DNA of 64,000 bases from Rallus limicola (lineage: Eukaryota > Chordata > Aves > Gruiformes > Rallidae): assembly GCA_022605955.1 (NCBI GenBank), contig JAKCOZ010000649.1, positions 1-64,000 of the forward strand, read 5' to 3'. The notes below the pieces were generated by a model. It was not told the origin of the DNA, did no database searches, and saw only the letters and a list, made by a program, of their open reading frames with translations. Shown in pieces: positions 47,801 through 59,299 of this stretch (position 1 is the stretch's first letter; each line of letters opens with the position of its first letter). Both the position numbers and the translations under genes were made by a program.

Positions 47801-48415
47801 TAGGAGGTTTCAGACAAGCTATGCCTTTCAGGCCTAGCTTCTTTACTTTGGGAGTTATTGCTGGACGTTTAGCATGTTTTGAACTGCAGTCTGCTAGGGC
47901 CGAGAAAAGCACCGTAGGAGGTTCCAGGCATGTTCCCTCTTTCCAGGCAAAGGAAAAGGCTGAGAGCCAAAGTGACAGGGTCTGCTCGTGTGTCCTGTTA
48001 GGAGGTTTCAGACAAGCTATGCCTTTCAGGCCTAGCTTCTTTACTTTGGGAGCTATTGCTGGACGTTTAGCATGTTTTGAACTGCAGTCTGCTAGGGCCG
48101 AGAAAAGCACCGTAGGAGGTTCCAGGCATGTTCCCTCTTTCCAGGCAAAGGAAAAGGCTGAGAGCCAAAGTGACAGGGTCTGCTCGTGTGTCCTGTTAGG
48201 AGGTTTCAGACAAGCTATGCCTTTCAGGCCTAGCTTCTTTACTTTGGGAACTATTGCTGGACGTTTAGCATGTTTTGAACTGCAGTCTGCTAGGGCCGAG
48301 AAAAGCACCGTAGGAGGTTCCAGGCATGTTCCCTCTTTCCAGGCAAAGGAAAAGGCTGAGAGCCAAAGTGACAGGGTCTGCTCGTGTGTCCAGTTAGGAG
48401 GTTTCAGACAAGCTA
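44852..48415 (+). repeat. 10- and 8-monomer units opened by the cctatcagg/actatggg monomer
   Basis: The unit at 44852-46831 runs: cctatcagg with actatggg; gagcta; ctctcagg; ctttcatgcc with gttatagctgg; two gagtta monomers; gagcta; gggaactatt; gagtta; gagcta. The unit at 46832-48415 repeats its first eight monomers at a shift of 1,980 bp and lacks the last two. Private differences in the second unit include aggcgtgttcc near 46939, gttccgtctt near 47341, ggcacgttcc near 47533 and gtccagttagg near 48390. Confidence 0.92.
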
Positions 48416-49801
48416 TGCCTATCAGGCCTAGCTTCTTTACTATGGGAGTTATTGCTGGACGTTTAGCATGTTTTGAACTGCAGTCTGCTAGGGCCGAGAA
48501 AAGCACCGTAGGAGGTTCCAGGCATGTTCCCTCTTTCCAGGCAAAGGAAAAGGCTGAGAGCCAAAGTGACAGGGTCTGCTCGTGTGTCCTGTTAGGAGGT
48601 TTCAGACAAGCTATGCCTTTCAGGCCTAGCTTCTTTACTTTGGGAGTTATTGCTGGACGTTTAGCATGTTTTGAACTGCAGTCTGCTAGGGCCGAGAAAA
48701 GCACCGTAGGAGGTTCCAGGCATGTTCCCTCTTTCCAGGCAAAGGAAAAGGCTGAGAGCCAAAGTGACAGGGTCTGCTCGTGTGTCCTGTTAGGAGGTTT
48801 CAGACAAGCTATGCCTTTCAAGCCTAGCTTCTTTACTTTGGGAGCTATTGCTGGACGTTTAGCATGTTTTGAACTGCAGTCTGCTAGGGCCGAGAAAAGC
48901 ACCGTAGGAGGTTCCAGGCATGTTCCCTCTTTCCAGGCAAAGGAAAAGGCTGAGAGCCAAAGTGACAGGGTCTGCTCGTGTGTCCTGTTAGGAGGTTTCA
49001 GACAAGCTATGCCTTTCAGGCCTCTCTTCTTTACTTTGGGAGCTATTGCTGGACGTTTAGCATGTTTTGAACTGCAGTCTGCTAAGGCCGAGAAAAGCAC
49101 CGTAGGAGGTTCCAGGCATGTTCCCTCTTTCCAGGCAAAGGAAAAGGCTGAGAGCCAAAGTGACAGGGTCTGCTCGTGTGTCCTGTTAGGAGGTTTCAGA
49201 CAAGCTATGCCTTTCAGGCCTCTCTTCTTTACTTTGGGAGCTATTGCTGGACGTTTAGCATGTTTTGAACTGCAGTCTGCTAAGGTCGAGAAAAGCACCG
49301 TAGGAGGTTCCAGGCATGTTCCCTCTTTCCAGGCAAAGGAAAAGGCTGAGAGCCAAAGTGACAGGGTCTGCTCGTGTGTCCTGTTAGGAGGTTTCAGACA
49401 AGCTATGCCTTTCAGGCCTAGCTTCTTTACTTTGGGAGTTATTGCTGGACGTTTAGCATGTTTTGAACTGCAGTCTGCTAGGGCCGAGAAAAGCACCGTA
49501 GGAGGTTCCAGGCATGTTCCCTCTTTCCAGGCAAAGGAAAAGGCTGAGAGCCAAAGTGACAGGGTCTGCTCGTGTGTCCTGTTAGGAGGTTTCAGACAAG
49601 CTATGCCTTTCAGGCCTAGCTTCTTTACTTTGGGAGTTATTGCTGGACGTTTAGCATGTTTTGAACTGCAGTCTGCTAGGGCCGAGAAAAGCACCGTAGG
49701 AGGTTCCAGGCATGTTCCCTCTTTCCAGGCAAAGGAAAAGGCTGAGAGCCAAAGTGACAGGGTCTGCTCGTGTGTCCTGTTAGGAGGTTTCAGACAAGCT
49801 A
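46832..49801 (+). repeat. 15-monomer stretch of a 22-monomer superperiod, copy 1
   Basis: This stretch joins the 8-monomer unit at 46832 to a second cctatcagg/actatggg monomer at 48416, a gagtta monomer, a ctttcaagcc monomer, a tandem pair with cctctcttc and gctaagg (49010-49405, the second with aaggtcgag) and two gagtta monomers. The same order is found at 51188-54157, at a shift of 4,356 bp (22 monomers). Copies differ at several single sites, so they are older than the 3,167-bp pair. Confidence 0.85.
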
Positions 49802-51187
49802 TGCCTTTCAGGCCTAGCTTCTTTACTTTGGGAGCTATTACTGGATGTTTAGCATGTTTTGAACTGCAGTCTGCTAGGGCCGAGAAAAGCACCGTAGGAG
49901 GTTCCAGGCATGTTCCCTCTTTCCAGGCAAAGGAAAAGGCTGAGAGCCAAAGTGACACGGTCTGCTCGTGTGTCCTGTTAGGAGGTTTCAGACAAGCTAT
50001 GCCTTTCATGCCTAGCTTCTTTACTTTGGGAGTTATTGCTGGACGTTTAGCATGTTTTGAACTGCAGTCTGCTAGGGCCGAGAAAAGCACCGTAGGAGGT
50101 TCCAGGCATGTTCCCTCTTTCCAGGCAAAGGAAAAGGCTGAGAGCCAAAGTGACAGGGTCTGCTCGTGTGTCCTGTTAGGAGGTTTCAGACAAGCTATGC
50201 CTTTCAGGCCTAGCTTCTTTACTTTGGGAGTTATTGCTGGACGTTTAGCATGTTTTGAACTGCAGTCTGCTAGGGCCGAGAAAAGCACCGTAGGAGGTTC
50301 CAGGCATGTTCCCTCTTTCCAGGCAAAGGAAAAGGCTGAGAGCCAAAGTGACAGGGTCTGCTCGTGTGTCCTGTTAGGAGGTTTCAGACAAGCTATGCCT
50401 TTCAGGCCTAGCTTCTTTACTTTGGGAGTTATTGCTGGACGTTTAGCATGTTTTGAACTGCAGTCTGCTAGGGCCGAGAAAAGCACCGTAGGAGGTTCCA
50501 GGCATGTTCCCTCTTTCCAGGCAAAGGAAAAGGCTGAGAGCCAAAGTGACAGGGTCTGCTCTTGTGTCCTGTTAGGAGGTTTCAGACAAGCTATGCCTTT
50601 CAGGCCTAGCTTCTTTACTTTGGGAGTTATTACTGGACGTTTAGCATGTTTTGAACTGCAGTCTGCTAGGGCCAAGAAAAGCACCGTAGGAGGTTCCAGG
50701 CATGTTCCCTCTTTCCAGGCAAAGGAAAAGGCTGAGAGCCAAAGTGACAGGGTCTGCTCGTGTGTCCTGTTAGGAGGTTTCAGACAAGCTATGCCTTTCA
50801 GGCCTAGCTTCTTTACTTTGGGAGCTATTGCTGGACGTTTAGCATGTTTTGAACTGCAGTCTGCTAGGGCCGAGAAAAGCACCGTAGGAGGTTCCAGGCA
50901 TGTTCCCTCTTTCCAGGCAAAGGAAAAGGCTGAGAGCCAAAGTGACAGGGTCTGCTCGTGTGTCCTGTTAGGAGGTTTCAGACAAGCTATGCCTTTCAGG
51001 CCTAGCTTCTTTACTTTGGGAGCTATTGCTGGACGTTTAGCATGTTTTGAACTGCAGTCTGCTAGGGCCGAGAAAAGCACCGTAGGAGGTTCCAGGCATG
51101 TTCCCTCTTTCCAGGCAAAGGAAAAGGCTGAGAGCCAAAGTGACAGGGTCTGCTCGTGTGTCCTGTTAGGAGGTTTCAGACAAGCTA
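49802..51187 (+). repeat. Seven monomers completing the 22-monomer step
   Basis: Marks are attactggatg with gacacggtc (49802), ctttcatgcc (50000), gctcttgtg near 50560 and attactggacg with gccaagaaaa near 50630-50677. The last two monomers are plain gagcta forms. There is no equivalent after the second superperiod copy, where the cggag/196-bp monomers begin instead. Confidence 0.85.
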
Positions 51188-54157
51188 TGCCTATCAGGCC
51201 TAGCTTCTTTACTATGGGAGTTATTGCTGGACGTTTAGCATGTTTTGAACTGCAGTCTGCTAGGGCCGAGAAAAGCACCGTAGGAGGTTCCAGGCATGTT
51301 CCCTCTTTCCAGGCAAAGGAAAAGGCTGAGAGCCAAAGTGACAGGGTCTGCTCGTGTGTCCTGTTAGGAGGTTTCAGACAAGCTATGCCTTTCAGGCCTA
51401 GCTTCTTTACTTTGGGAGCTATTGCTGGACGTTTAGCATGTTTTGAACTGCAGTCTGCTAGGGCCGAGAAAAGCACCGTAGGAGGTTCCAGGCATGTTCC
51501 CTCTTTCCAGGCAAAGGAAAAGGCTGAGAGCCAAAGTGACAGGGTCTGCTCGTGTGTCCTGTTAGGAGGTTTCAGACAAGCTATGCCTCTCAGGCCTAGC
51601 TTCTTTACTTTGGGAGCTATTGCTGGACGTTTAGCATGTTTTGAACTGCAGTCTGCTAGGGCCGAGAAAAGCACCGTAGGAGGTTCCAGGCATGTTCCCT
51701 CTTTCCAGGCAAAGGAAAAGGCTGAGAGCCAAAGTGACAGGGTCTGCTCGTGTGTCCTGTTAGGAGGTTTCAGACAAGCTATGCCTTTCAGGCCTAGCTT
51801 CTTTACTTTGGGAGTTATAGCTGGACGTTTAGCATGTTTTGAACTGCAGTCTGCTAGGGCCGAGAAAAGCACCGTAGGAGGTTCCAGGCATGTTCCCTCT
51901 TTCCAGGCAAAGGAAAAGGCTGAGAGCCAAAGTGACAGGGTCTGCTCGTGTGTCCTGTTAGGAGGTTTCAGACAAGCTATGCCTTTCAGGCCTAGCTTCT
52001 TTACTTTGGGAGTTATTGCTGGACGTTTAGCATGTTTTGAACTGCAGTCTGCTAGGGCCGAGAAAAGCACCGTAGGAGGTTCCAGGCATGTTCCCTCTTT
52101 CCAGGCAAAGGAAAAGGCTGAGAGCCAAAGTGACAGGGTCTGCTCGTGTGTCCTGTTAGGAGGTTTCAGACAAGCTATGCCTTTCAGGCCTAGCTTCTTT
52201 ACTTTGGGAGTTATTGCTGGACGTTTAGCATGTTTTGAACTGCAGTCTGCTAGGGCCGAGAAAAGCACCGTAGGAGGTTCCAGGCATGTTCCCTCTTTCC
52301 AGGCAAAGGAAAAGGCTGAGAGCCAAAGTGACAGGGTCTGCTCGTGTGTCCTGTTAGGAGGTTTCAGACAAGCTATGCCTTTCAGGCCTAGCTTCTTTAC
52401 TTTGGGAGCTATTGCTGGACGTTTAGCATGTTTTGAACTGCAGTCTGCTAGGGCCGAGAAAAGCACCGTAGGAGGTTCCAGGCATGTTCCCTCTTTCCAG
52501 GCAAAGGAAAAGGCTGAGAGCCAAAGTGACAGGGTCTGCTCGTGTGTCCTGTTAGGAGGTTTCAGACAAGCTATGCCTTTCAGGCCTAGCTTCTTTACTT
52601 TGGGAGCTATTGCTGGACGTTTAGCATGTTTTGAACTGCAGTCTGCTAGGGCCGAGAAAAGCACCGTAGGAGGTTCCAGGCATGTTCCCTCTTTCCAGGC
52701 AAAGGAAAAGGCTGAGAGCCAAAGTGACAGGGTCTGCTCGTGTGTCCTGTTAGGAGGTTTCAGACAAGCTATGCCTATCAGGCCTAGCTTCTTTACTATG
52801 GGAGTTATTGCTGGACGTTTAGCATGTTTTGAACTGCAGTCTGCTAGGGCCGAGAAAAGCACCGTAGGAGGTTCCAGGCATGTTCCCTCTTTCCAGGCAA
52901 AGGAAAAGGCTGAGAGCCAAAGTGACAGGGTCTGCTCGTGTGTCCTGTTAGGAGGTTTCAGACAAGCTATGCCTTTCAGGCCTAGCTTCTTTACTTTGGG
53001 AGTTATTGCTGGACGTTTAGCATGTTTTGAACTGCAGTCTGCTAGGGCCGAGAAAAGCACCGTAGGAGGTTCCAGGCATGTTCCCTCTTTCCAGGCAAAG
53101 GAAAAGGCTGAGAGCCAAAGTGACAGGGTCTGCTCGTGTGTCCTGTTAGGAGGTTTCAGACAAGCTATGCCTTTCAGGCCTAGCTTCTTTACTTTGGGAG
53201 CTATTGCTGGACGTTTAGCATGTTTTGAACTGCAGTCTGCTAGGGCCGAGAAAAGCACCGTAGGAGGTTCCAGGCATGTTCCCTCTTTCCAGGCAAAGGA
53301 AAAGGCTGAGAGCCAAAGTGACAGGGTCTGATCGTGTGTCCTGTTAGGAGGTTTCAGACAAGCTATGCCTTTCAGGCCTCTCTTCTTTACTTTGGGAGCT
53401 ATTGCTGGACGTTTAGCATGTTTTGAACTGCAGTCTGCTAGGGCCGAGAAAAGCACCGTAGGAGGTTCCAGGCATGTTCCCTCTTTCCAGGCAAAGGAAA
53501 AGGCTGAGAGCCAAAGTGACAGGGTCTGCTCGTGTGTCCTGTTAGGAGGTTTCAGACAAGCTATGCCTTTCAGGCCTCTCTTCTTTACTTTGGGAGCTAT
53601 TGCTGGACGTTTAGCATGTTTTGAACTGCAGTCTGCTAAGGCTGAGAAAAGCACCGTAGGAGGTTCCAGGCATGTTCCCTCTTTCCAGGCAAAGGAAAAG
53701 GCTGAGAGCCAAAGTGACAGGGTCTGCTCGTGTGTCCTGTTAGGAGGTTTCAGACAAGCTATGCCTTTCAGGCCTAGCTTCTTTACTTTGGGAGTTATTG
53801 CTGGACGTTTAGCATGTTTTGAACTGCAGTCTGCTAGGGCCGAGAAAAGCACCGTAGGAGGTTCCAGGCATGTTCCCTCTTTCCAGGCAAAGGAAAAGGC
53901 TGAGAGCCAAAGTGACAGGGTCTGCTCGTGTGTCCTGTTAGGAGGTTTCAGACAAGCTATGCCTTTCAGGCCTAGCTTCTTTACTTTGGGAGTTATTGCT
54001 GGACGTTTAGCATGTTTTGAACTGCAGTCTGCTAGGGCCGAGAAAAGCACCGTAGGAGGTTCCAGGCATGTTCCCTCTTTCCAGGCAAAGGAAAAGGCTG
54101 AGAGCCAAAGTGACAGGGTCTGCTCGTGTGTCCTGTTAGGAGGTTTCAGACAAGCTA
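51188..54157 (+). repeat. 15-monomer stretch of the 22-monomer superperiod, copy 2
   Basis: The cctatcagg/actatggg monomers fall at 51188 and 52772, as at 46832 and 48416 in copy 1. The cctctcttc pair is at 53366-53761. The fourth monomer has ctttcaggcc with gttatagctgg, where copy 1 has ctttcatgcc. The eighth has gggagctatt, where copy 1 has gggaactatt. The monomer at 53168 has the private gtctgatcgtg. Confidence 0.85.
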
Positions 54158-55343
54158 TGCCTTTCAGGCCTAGCTTCTTTACTTTGGGAGTTATTGCTGG
54201 ACGTTTAGCATGTTTTGAACTGCAGTCTGCTAAGGACGAGAAAAGCACCGTAGGAGGTTCCAGGCATGTTCCCTCTTTCCAGGCAAAGGAAAAGGCTGAG
54301 AGCCAAAGTGACAGGGTCTGCTCGTGTGTCCTGTTAGGAGGTTTCAGACAAGCTATGCCTTTCAGGCCTAGCTTCTTTACTTTGGGAGTTATTGCTGGAC
54401 GTTTAGCATGTTTTGAACTGAAGTCTGCTAGGGCCGAGAAAAGCACCGTAGGAGGTTCCAGGCATGTTCCCTCTTTCCAGGCAAAGGAAAAGGCTGAGAG
54501 CCAAAGTGACAGGGTCTGCTCGCGTGTCCTGTTAGGAGGTTTCAGACAAGCTATGCCTTTCAGGCCTAGCTTCTTTACTTTGGGAGTTATTGCTGGACGT
54601 TTAGCATGTTTTGAACTGCAGTCTGCTAGGGCCGAGAAAAGCACCGTAGGAGGTTCCAGGCATGTTCCCTCTTTCCAGGCAAAGGAAAAGGCTGAGAGCC
54701 AAAGTGACAGGGTCTGCTCGTGTGTCCTGTTAGGAGGTTTCAGACAAGCTATGCCTTTCAGGCCTAGCTTCTTTACTTTGGGAGTTATTGCTGGACGTTT
54801 AGCATGTTTTGAACTGCAGTCTGCTAGGGCCGAGAAAAGCACCGTAGGAGGTTCCAGGCATGTTCCCTCTTTCCAGGCAAAGGAAAAGGCTGAGAGCCAA
54901 AGTGACAGGGTCTGCTCGTGTGTCCTGTTAGGAGGTTTCAGACAAGCTATGCCTTTCAGGCCTAGCTTCTTTACTTTGGGAGTTATTGCTGGACGTTTAG
55001 CAAGTTTTGAACTGCAGTCTGCTAGGGCGGAGAAAAGCACCGTAGGAGGTTCCAGGCATGTTCCCTCTTTCCAGGCAAAGGAAAAGGCTGAGAGCCAAAG
55101 TGACAGGGTCTGCTCGTGTGTCCTGTTAGGAGGTTTCAGACAAGCTATGCCTTTCAGGCCTCGCTTATTTACTGGGAGTTATTGCTGGACGTTTAGCATG
55201 TTTTGAACTGCAGTCTGCTAGGGCCGAGAAAAGCACCGTAGGAGGTTCCAGGCATGTTCCCTCTTTCCAGGCAAAGGAAAAGGCTGAGAGCCAAAGTGAC
55301 AGGGTCTGCTCGTGTGTCCTGTTAGGAGGTTTCAGACAAGCTA
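52772..55343 (+). repeat. 13-monomer block, copy 1 (2,572 bp; matches 59300-61868)
   Basis: The marks are cctatcagg with actatggg; gagtta; gtctgatcgtg; the cctctcttc pair, the second with gctaaggctgag; two gagtta monomers; gctaaggacgag; gaactgaag with gctcgcgtg; two gagtta monomers; agcaagttttg with ggcggag; and the 196-bp monomer at 55148 with cttatttactggg. The shift to the second copy is 6,528 bp at first and 6,523-6,525 bp after the indels there. Confidence 0.92.
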
Positions 55344-56333
55344 TGCCTTTCAGGCCTAGCTTCTTTACTTTGGGAGCTATTGCTGGACGTTTAGCATGTT
55401 TTGAACTGCAGTCTGCTAGGGCCGAGAAAAGCACCGTAGGAGGTTCCAGGCATGTTCCCTCTTTCCAGGCAAAGGAAAAGGCTGAGAGCCAAAGTGACAG
55501 GGTCTGCTCGTGTGTCCTGTTAGGAGGTTTCAGACAAGCTATGCCTTTCAGGCCTAGCTTCTTTACTTTGGGAGTTATTGCTGGACGTTTAGCATGTTTT
55601 GAACTGAAGTCTGCTAGGGCCGAGAAAAGCACCGTAGGAGGTTCCAGGCATGTTCCCTCTTTCCAGGCAAAGGAAAAGGCTGAGAGCCAAAGTGACAGGG
55701 TCTGCTCGCGTGTCCTGTTAGGAGGTTTCAGACAAGCTATGCCTTTCAGGCCTAGCTTCTTTACTTTGGGAGTTATTGCTGGACGTTTAGCATGTTTTGA
55801 ACTGCAGTCTGCTAGGGCCGAGAAAAGCACCGTAGGAGGTTCCAGGCATGTTCCCTCTTTCCAGGCAAAGGAAAAGGCTGAGAGCCAAAGTGACAGGGTC
55901 TGCTCGTGTGTCCTGTTAGGAGGTTTCAGACAAGCTATGCCTTTCAGGCCTAGCTTCTTTACTTTGGGAGTTATTGCTGGACGTTTAGCATGTTTTGAAC
56001 TGCAGTCTGCTAGGGCCGAGAAAAGCACCGTAGGAGGTTCCAGGCATGTTCCCTCTTTCCAGGCAAAGGAAAAGGCTGAGAGCCAAAGTGACAGGGTCTG
56101 CTCGTGTGTCCTGTTAGGAGGTTTCAGACAAGCTATGCCTTTCAGGCCTAGCTTCTTTACTTTGGGAGTTATTGCTGGACGTTTAGCAAGTTTTGAACTG
56201 CAGTCTGCTAGGGCGGAGAAAAGCACCGTAGGAGGTTCCAGGCATGTTCCCTCTTTCCAGGCAAAGGAAAAGGCTGAGAGCCAAAGTGACAGGGTCTGCT
56301 CGTGTGTCCTGTTAGGAGGTTTCAGACAAGCTA
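55148..56333 (+). repeat. 6-monomer unit with 196-bp monomer (1,186 bp)
   Basis: The order is the 196-bp monomer, gagcta, gaactgaag with gctcgcgtg, gagtta, gagtta, and agcaagttttg with ggcggag. The step to the next 196-bp monomer is 1,186 bp, six monomers less 2 bp. The first four monomers recur at 56334. Confidence 0.92.
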
Positions 56334-58657
56334 TGCCTTTCAGGCCTCGCTTATTTACTGGGAGTTATTGCTGGACGTTTAGCATGTTTTGAACTGCAGT
56401 CTGCTAGGGCCGAGAAAAGCACCGTAGGAGGTTCCAGGCATGTTCCCTCTTTCCAGGCAAAGGAAAAGGCTGAGAGCCAAAGTGACAGGGTCTGCTCGTG
56501 TGTCCTGTTAGGAGGTTTCAGACAAGCTATGCCTTTCAGGCCTAGCTTCTTTACTTTGGGAGCTATTGCTGGACGTTTAGCATGTTTTGAACTGCAGTCT
56601 GCTAGGGCCGAGAAAAGCACCGTAGGAGGTTCCAGGCATGTTCCCTCTTTCCAGGCAAAGGAAAAGGCTGAGAGCCAAAGTGACAGGGTCTGCTCGTGTG
56701 TCCTGTTAGGAGGTTTCAGACAAGCTATGCCTTTCAGGCCTAGCTTCTTTACTTTGGGAGTTATTGCTGGACGTTTAGCATGTTTTGAACTGAAGTCTGC
56801 TAGGGCCGAGAAAAGCACCGTAGGAGGTTCCAGGCATGTTCCCTCTTTCCAGGCAAAGGAAAAGGCTGAGAGCCAAAGTGACAGGGTCTGCTCGCGTGTC
56901 CTGTTAGGAGGTTTCAGACAAGCTATGCCTTTCAGGCCTAGCTTCTTTACTTTGGGAGTTATTGCTGGACGTTTAGCATGTTTTGAACTGCAGTCTGCTA
57001 GGGCCGAGAAAAGCACCGTAGGAGGTTCCAGGCATGTTCCCTCTTTCCAGGCAAAGGAAAAGGCTGAGAGCCAAAGTGACAGGGTCTGCTCGTGTGTCCT
57101 GTTAGGAGGTTTCAGACAAGCTATGCCTTTCAGGCCTAGCTTCTTTACTTTGGGAGCTATTGCTGGACGTTTAGCATGTTTTGAACTGCAGTCTGCTAGG
57201 GCCGAGAAAAGCACCGTAGGAGGTTCCAGGCATGTTCCCTCTTTCCAGGCAAAGGAAAAGGCTGAGAGCCAAAGTGACAGGGTCTGCTCGTGTGTCCTGT
57301 TAGGAGGTTTCAGACAAGCTATGCCTTTCAGGCCTAGCTTCTTTACTTTGGGAGTTATTGCTGGACGTTTAGCATGTTTTGAACTGCAGTCTGCTAGGGC
57401 CGAGAAAAGCACCGTAGGAGGTTCCAGGCATGTTCCCTCTTTCCAGGCAAAGGAAAAGGCTGAGAGCCAAAGTGACAGGGTCTGCTCGTGTGTCCTGTTA
57501 GGAGGTTTCAGACAAGCTATGCCTTTCAGGCCTAGCTTCTTTACTTTGGGAGCTATTGCTGGACGTTTAGCATGTTTTGAACTGCAGTCTGCTAGGGCCG
57601 AGAAAAGCACCGTAGGAGGTTCCAGGCATGTTCCCTCTTTCCAGGCAAAGGAAAAGGCTGAGAGCCAAAGTGACAGGGTCTGCTCGTGTGTCCTGTTAGG
57701 AGGTTTCAGACAAGCTATGCCTTTCAGGCCTAGCTTCTTTACTTTGGGAGTTATTGCTGGACGTTTAGCATGTTTTGAACTGCAGTCTGCTAGAGCCGAG
57801 AAAAGCACCGTAGGAGGTTCCAGGCATGTTCCCTCTTTCCAGGCAAAGGAAAAGGCTGAGAGCCAAAGTGACAGGGTCTGCTCGTGTGTCCTGTTAGGAG
57901 GTTTCAGACAAGCTATGCCTTTCAGGCCTAGCTTCTTTACTTTGGGAGTTATTGCTGGACGTTTAGCAAGTTTTGAACTGCAGTCTGCTAGGGCGGAGAA
58001 AAGCACCGTAGGAGGTTCCAGGCATGTTCCCTCTTTCCAGGCAAAGGAAAAGGCTGAGAGCCAAAGTGACAGGGTCTGCTCGTGTGTCCTGTTAGGAGGT
58101 TTCAGACAAGCTATGCCTTTCAGGCCTCGCTTATTTACTGGGAGTTATTGCTGGACGTTTAGCATGTTTTGAACTGCAGTCTGCTAGGGCCGAGAAAAGC
58201 ACCGTAGGAGGTTCCAGGCATGTTCCCTCTTTCCAGGCAAAGGAAAAGGCTGAGAGCCAAAGTGACAGGGTCTGCTCGTGTGTCCTGTTAGGAGGTTTCA
58301 GACAAGCTATGCCTTTCAGGCCTAGCTTCTTTACTTTGGGAGCTATTGCTGGACGTTTAGCATGTTTTGAACTGCAGTCTGCTAGGGCCGAGAAAAGCAC
58401 CGTAGGAGGTTCCAGGCATATTCCCTCTTTCCAGGCAAAGGAAAAGGCTGAGAGCCAAAGTGACAGGGTCTGCTCGTGTGTCCTGTTAGGAGGTTTCAGA
58501 CAAGCTATGCCTTTCAGGCCTCGCTTCTTTACTTTGGGAGTTATTGCTGGACGTTTAGCATGTTTTGAACTGCAGTCTGCTAAGGCCGAGAAAAGCACCG
58601 TAGGAGGTTCCAGGCATGTTCCCTCTTTCCAGGCAAAGGAAAAGGCTGAGAGCCAAA
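56334..58657 (+). repeat. 9-monomer unit and its continuation, copy 1 (matches 61673-64000)
   Basis: The unit at 56334-58113 has the 196-bp monomer, gagcta, gaactgaag with gctcgcgtg, gagtta, gagcta, gagtta, gagcta, gctagagcc, and agcaagttttg with ggcggag. It is the 6-monomer unit with three more monomers inserted. Next come another 196-bp monomer (58114), gcatattccc (58310), and cctcgcttc with gctaaggcc (58508). The last part is also like the 10-monomer blocks at 35-42 kb, except that it has gttattgctgg where those have gttatggctgg. Confidence 0.92.
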
Positions 58658-59299
58658 GTGACAGGGTCTGCTCGTGTGTCCTGTTAGGAGGTTTCAGACA
58701 AGCTATGCCTTTCAGGCCTAGCTTCTTTACTTTGGGAGTTATTGCTGGATGTTTAGCATGTTTTGAACTGCAGTCTGCTAGGGCCGAGAAAAGCACCGTA
58801 GGAGGTTCCAGGCATGTTCCCTCTTTCCAGGCAAAGGAAAAGGCTGAGAGCCAAAGTGACAGGGTCTGCTCGTGTGTCCTGTTAGGAGGTTTCAGACAAG
58901 CTATGCCTTTCAGGCCTAGCTTCTTTACTTTGGGAGCTATTGCTGGACGTTTAGCATGTTTTGAACTGCAGTCTGCTAGGGCCGAGAAAAGCACCGTAGG
59001 AGGTTCCAGGCATGTTCCCTCTTTCCAGGCAAAGGAAAAGGCTGAGAGCCAAAGTGACAGGGTCTGCTCGTGTGTCCTGTTAGGAGGTTTCAGACAAGCT
59101 ATGCCTTTCAGGCCTAGCTTCTTTACTTTGGGAGCTATTGCTGGACGTTTAGCATGTTTTGAACTGCAGTCTGCTAGGGCCGAGAAAAGCACCGTAGGAG
59201 GTTCCAGGCATGTTCCCTCTTTCCAGGCAAAGGAAAAGGCTGAGAGCCAAAGTGACAGGGTCTGCTCGTGTGTCCTGTTAGGAGGTTTCAGACAAGCTA
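58658..59299 (+). repeat. Junction between the 35-42 kb type and the 52 kb type
   Basis: After the gcatattccc and cctcgcttc monomers come a ggatgttta monomer and two plain gagcta monomers, as in the blocks at 35.5 and 41.1 kb. The array then switches at 59300 to the cctatcagg/actatggg block also found at 52772. The switch point falls at a monomer boundary or anywhere within identical sequence near it. Confidence 0.85.

Noticed and set aside
27..53331. Very long plus-strand open frames encoding a 66-residue repeat
   Set aside because: The frame is open only because the unit is a multiple of 3. An opposite-strand frame is equally open, variants are mostly residue-changing, and indels and stops break both frames without any sign of selection.
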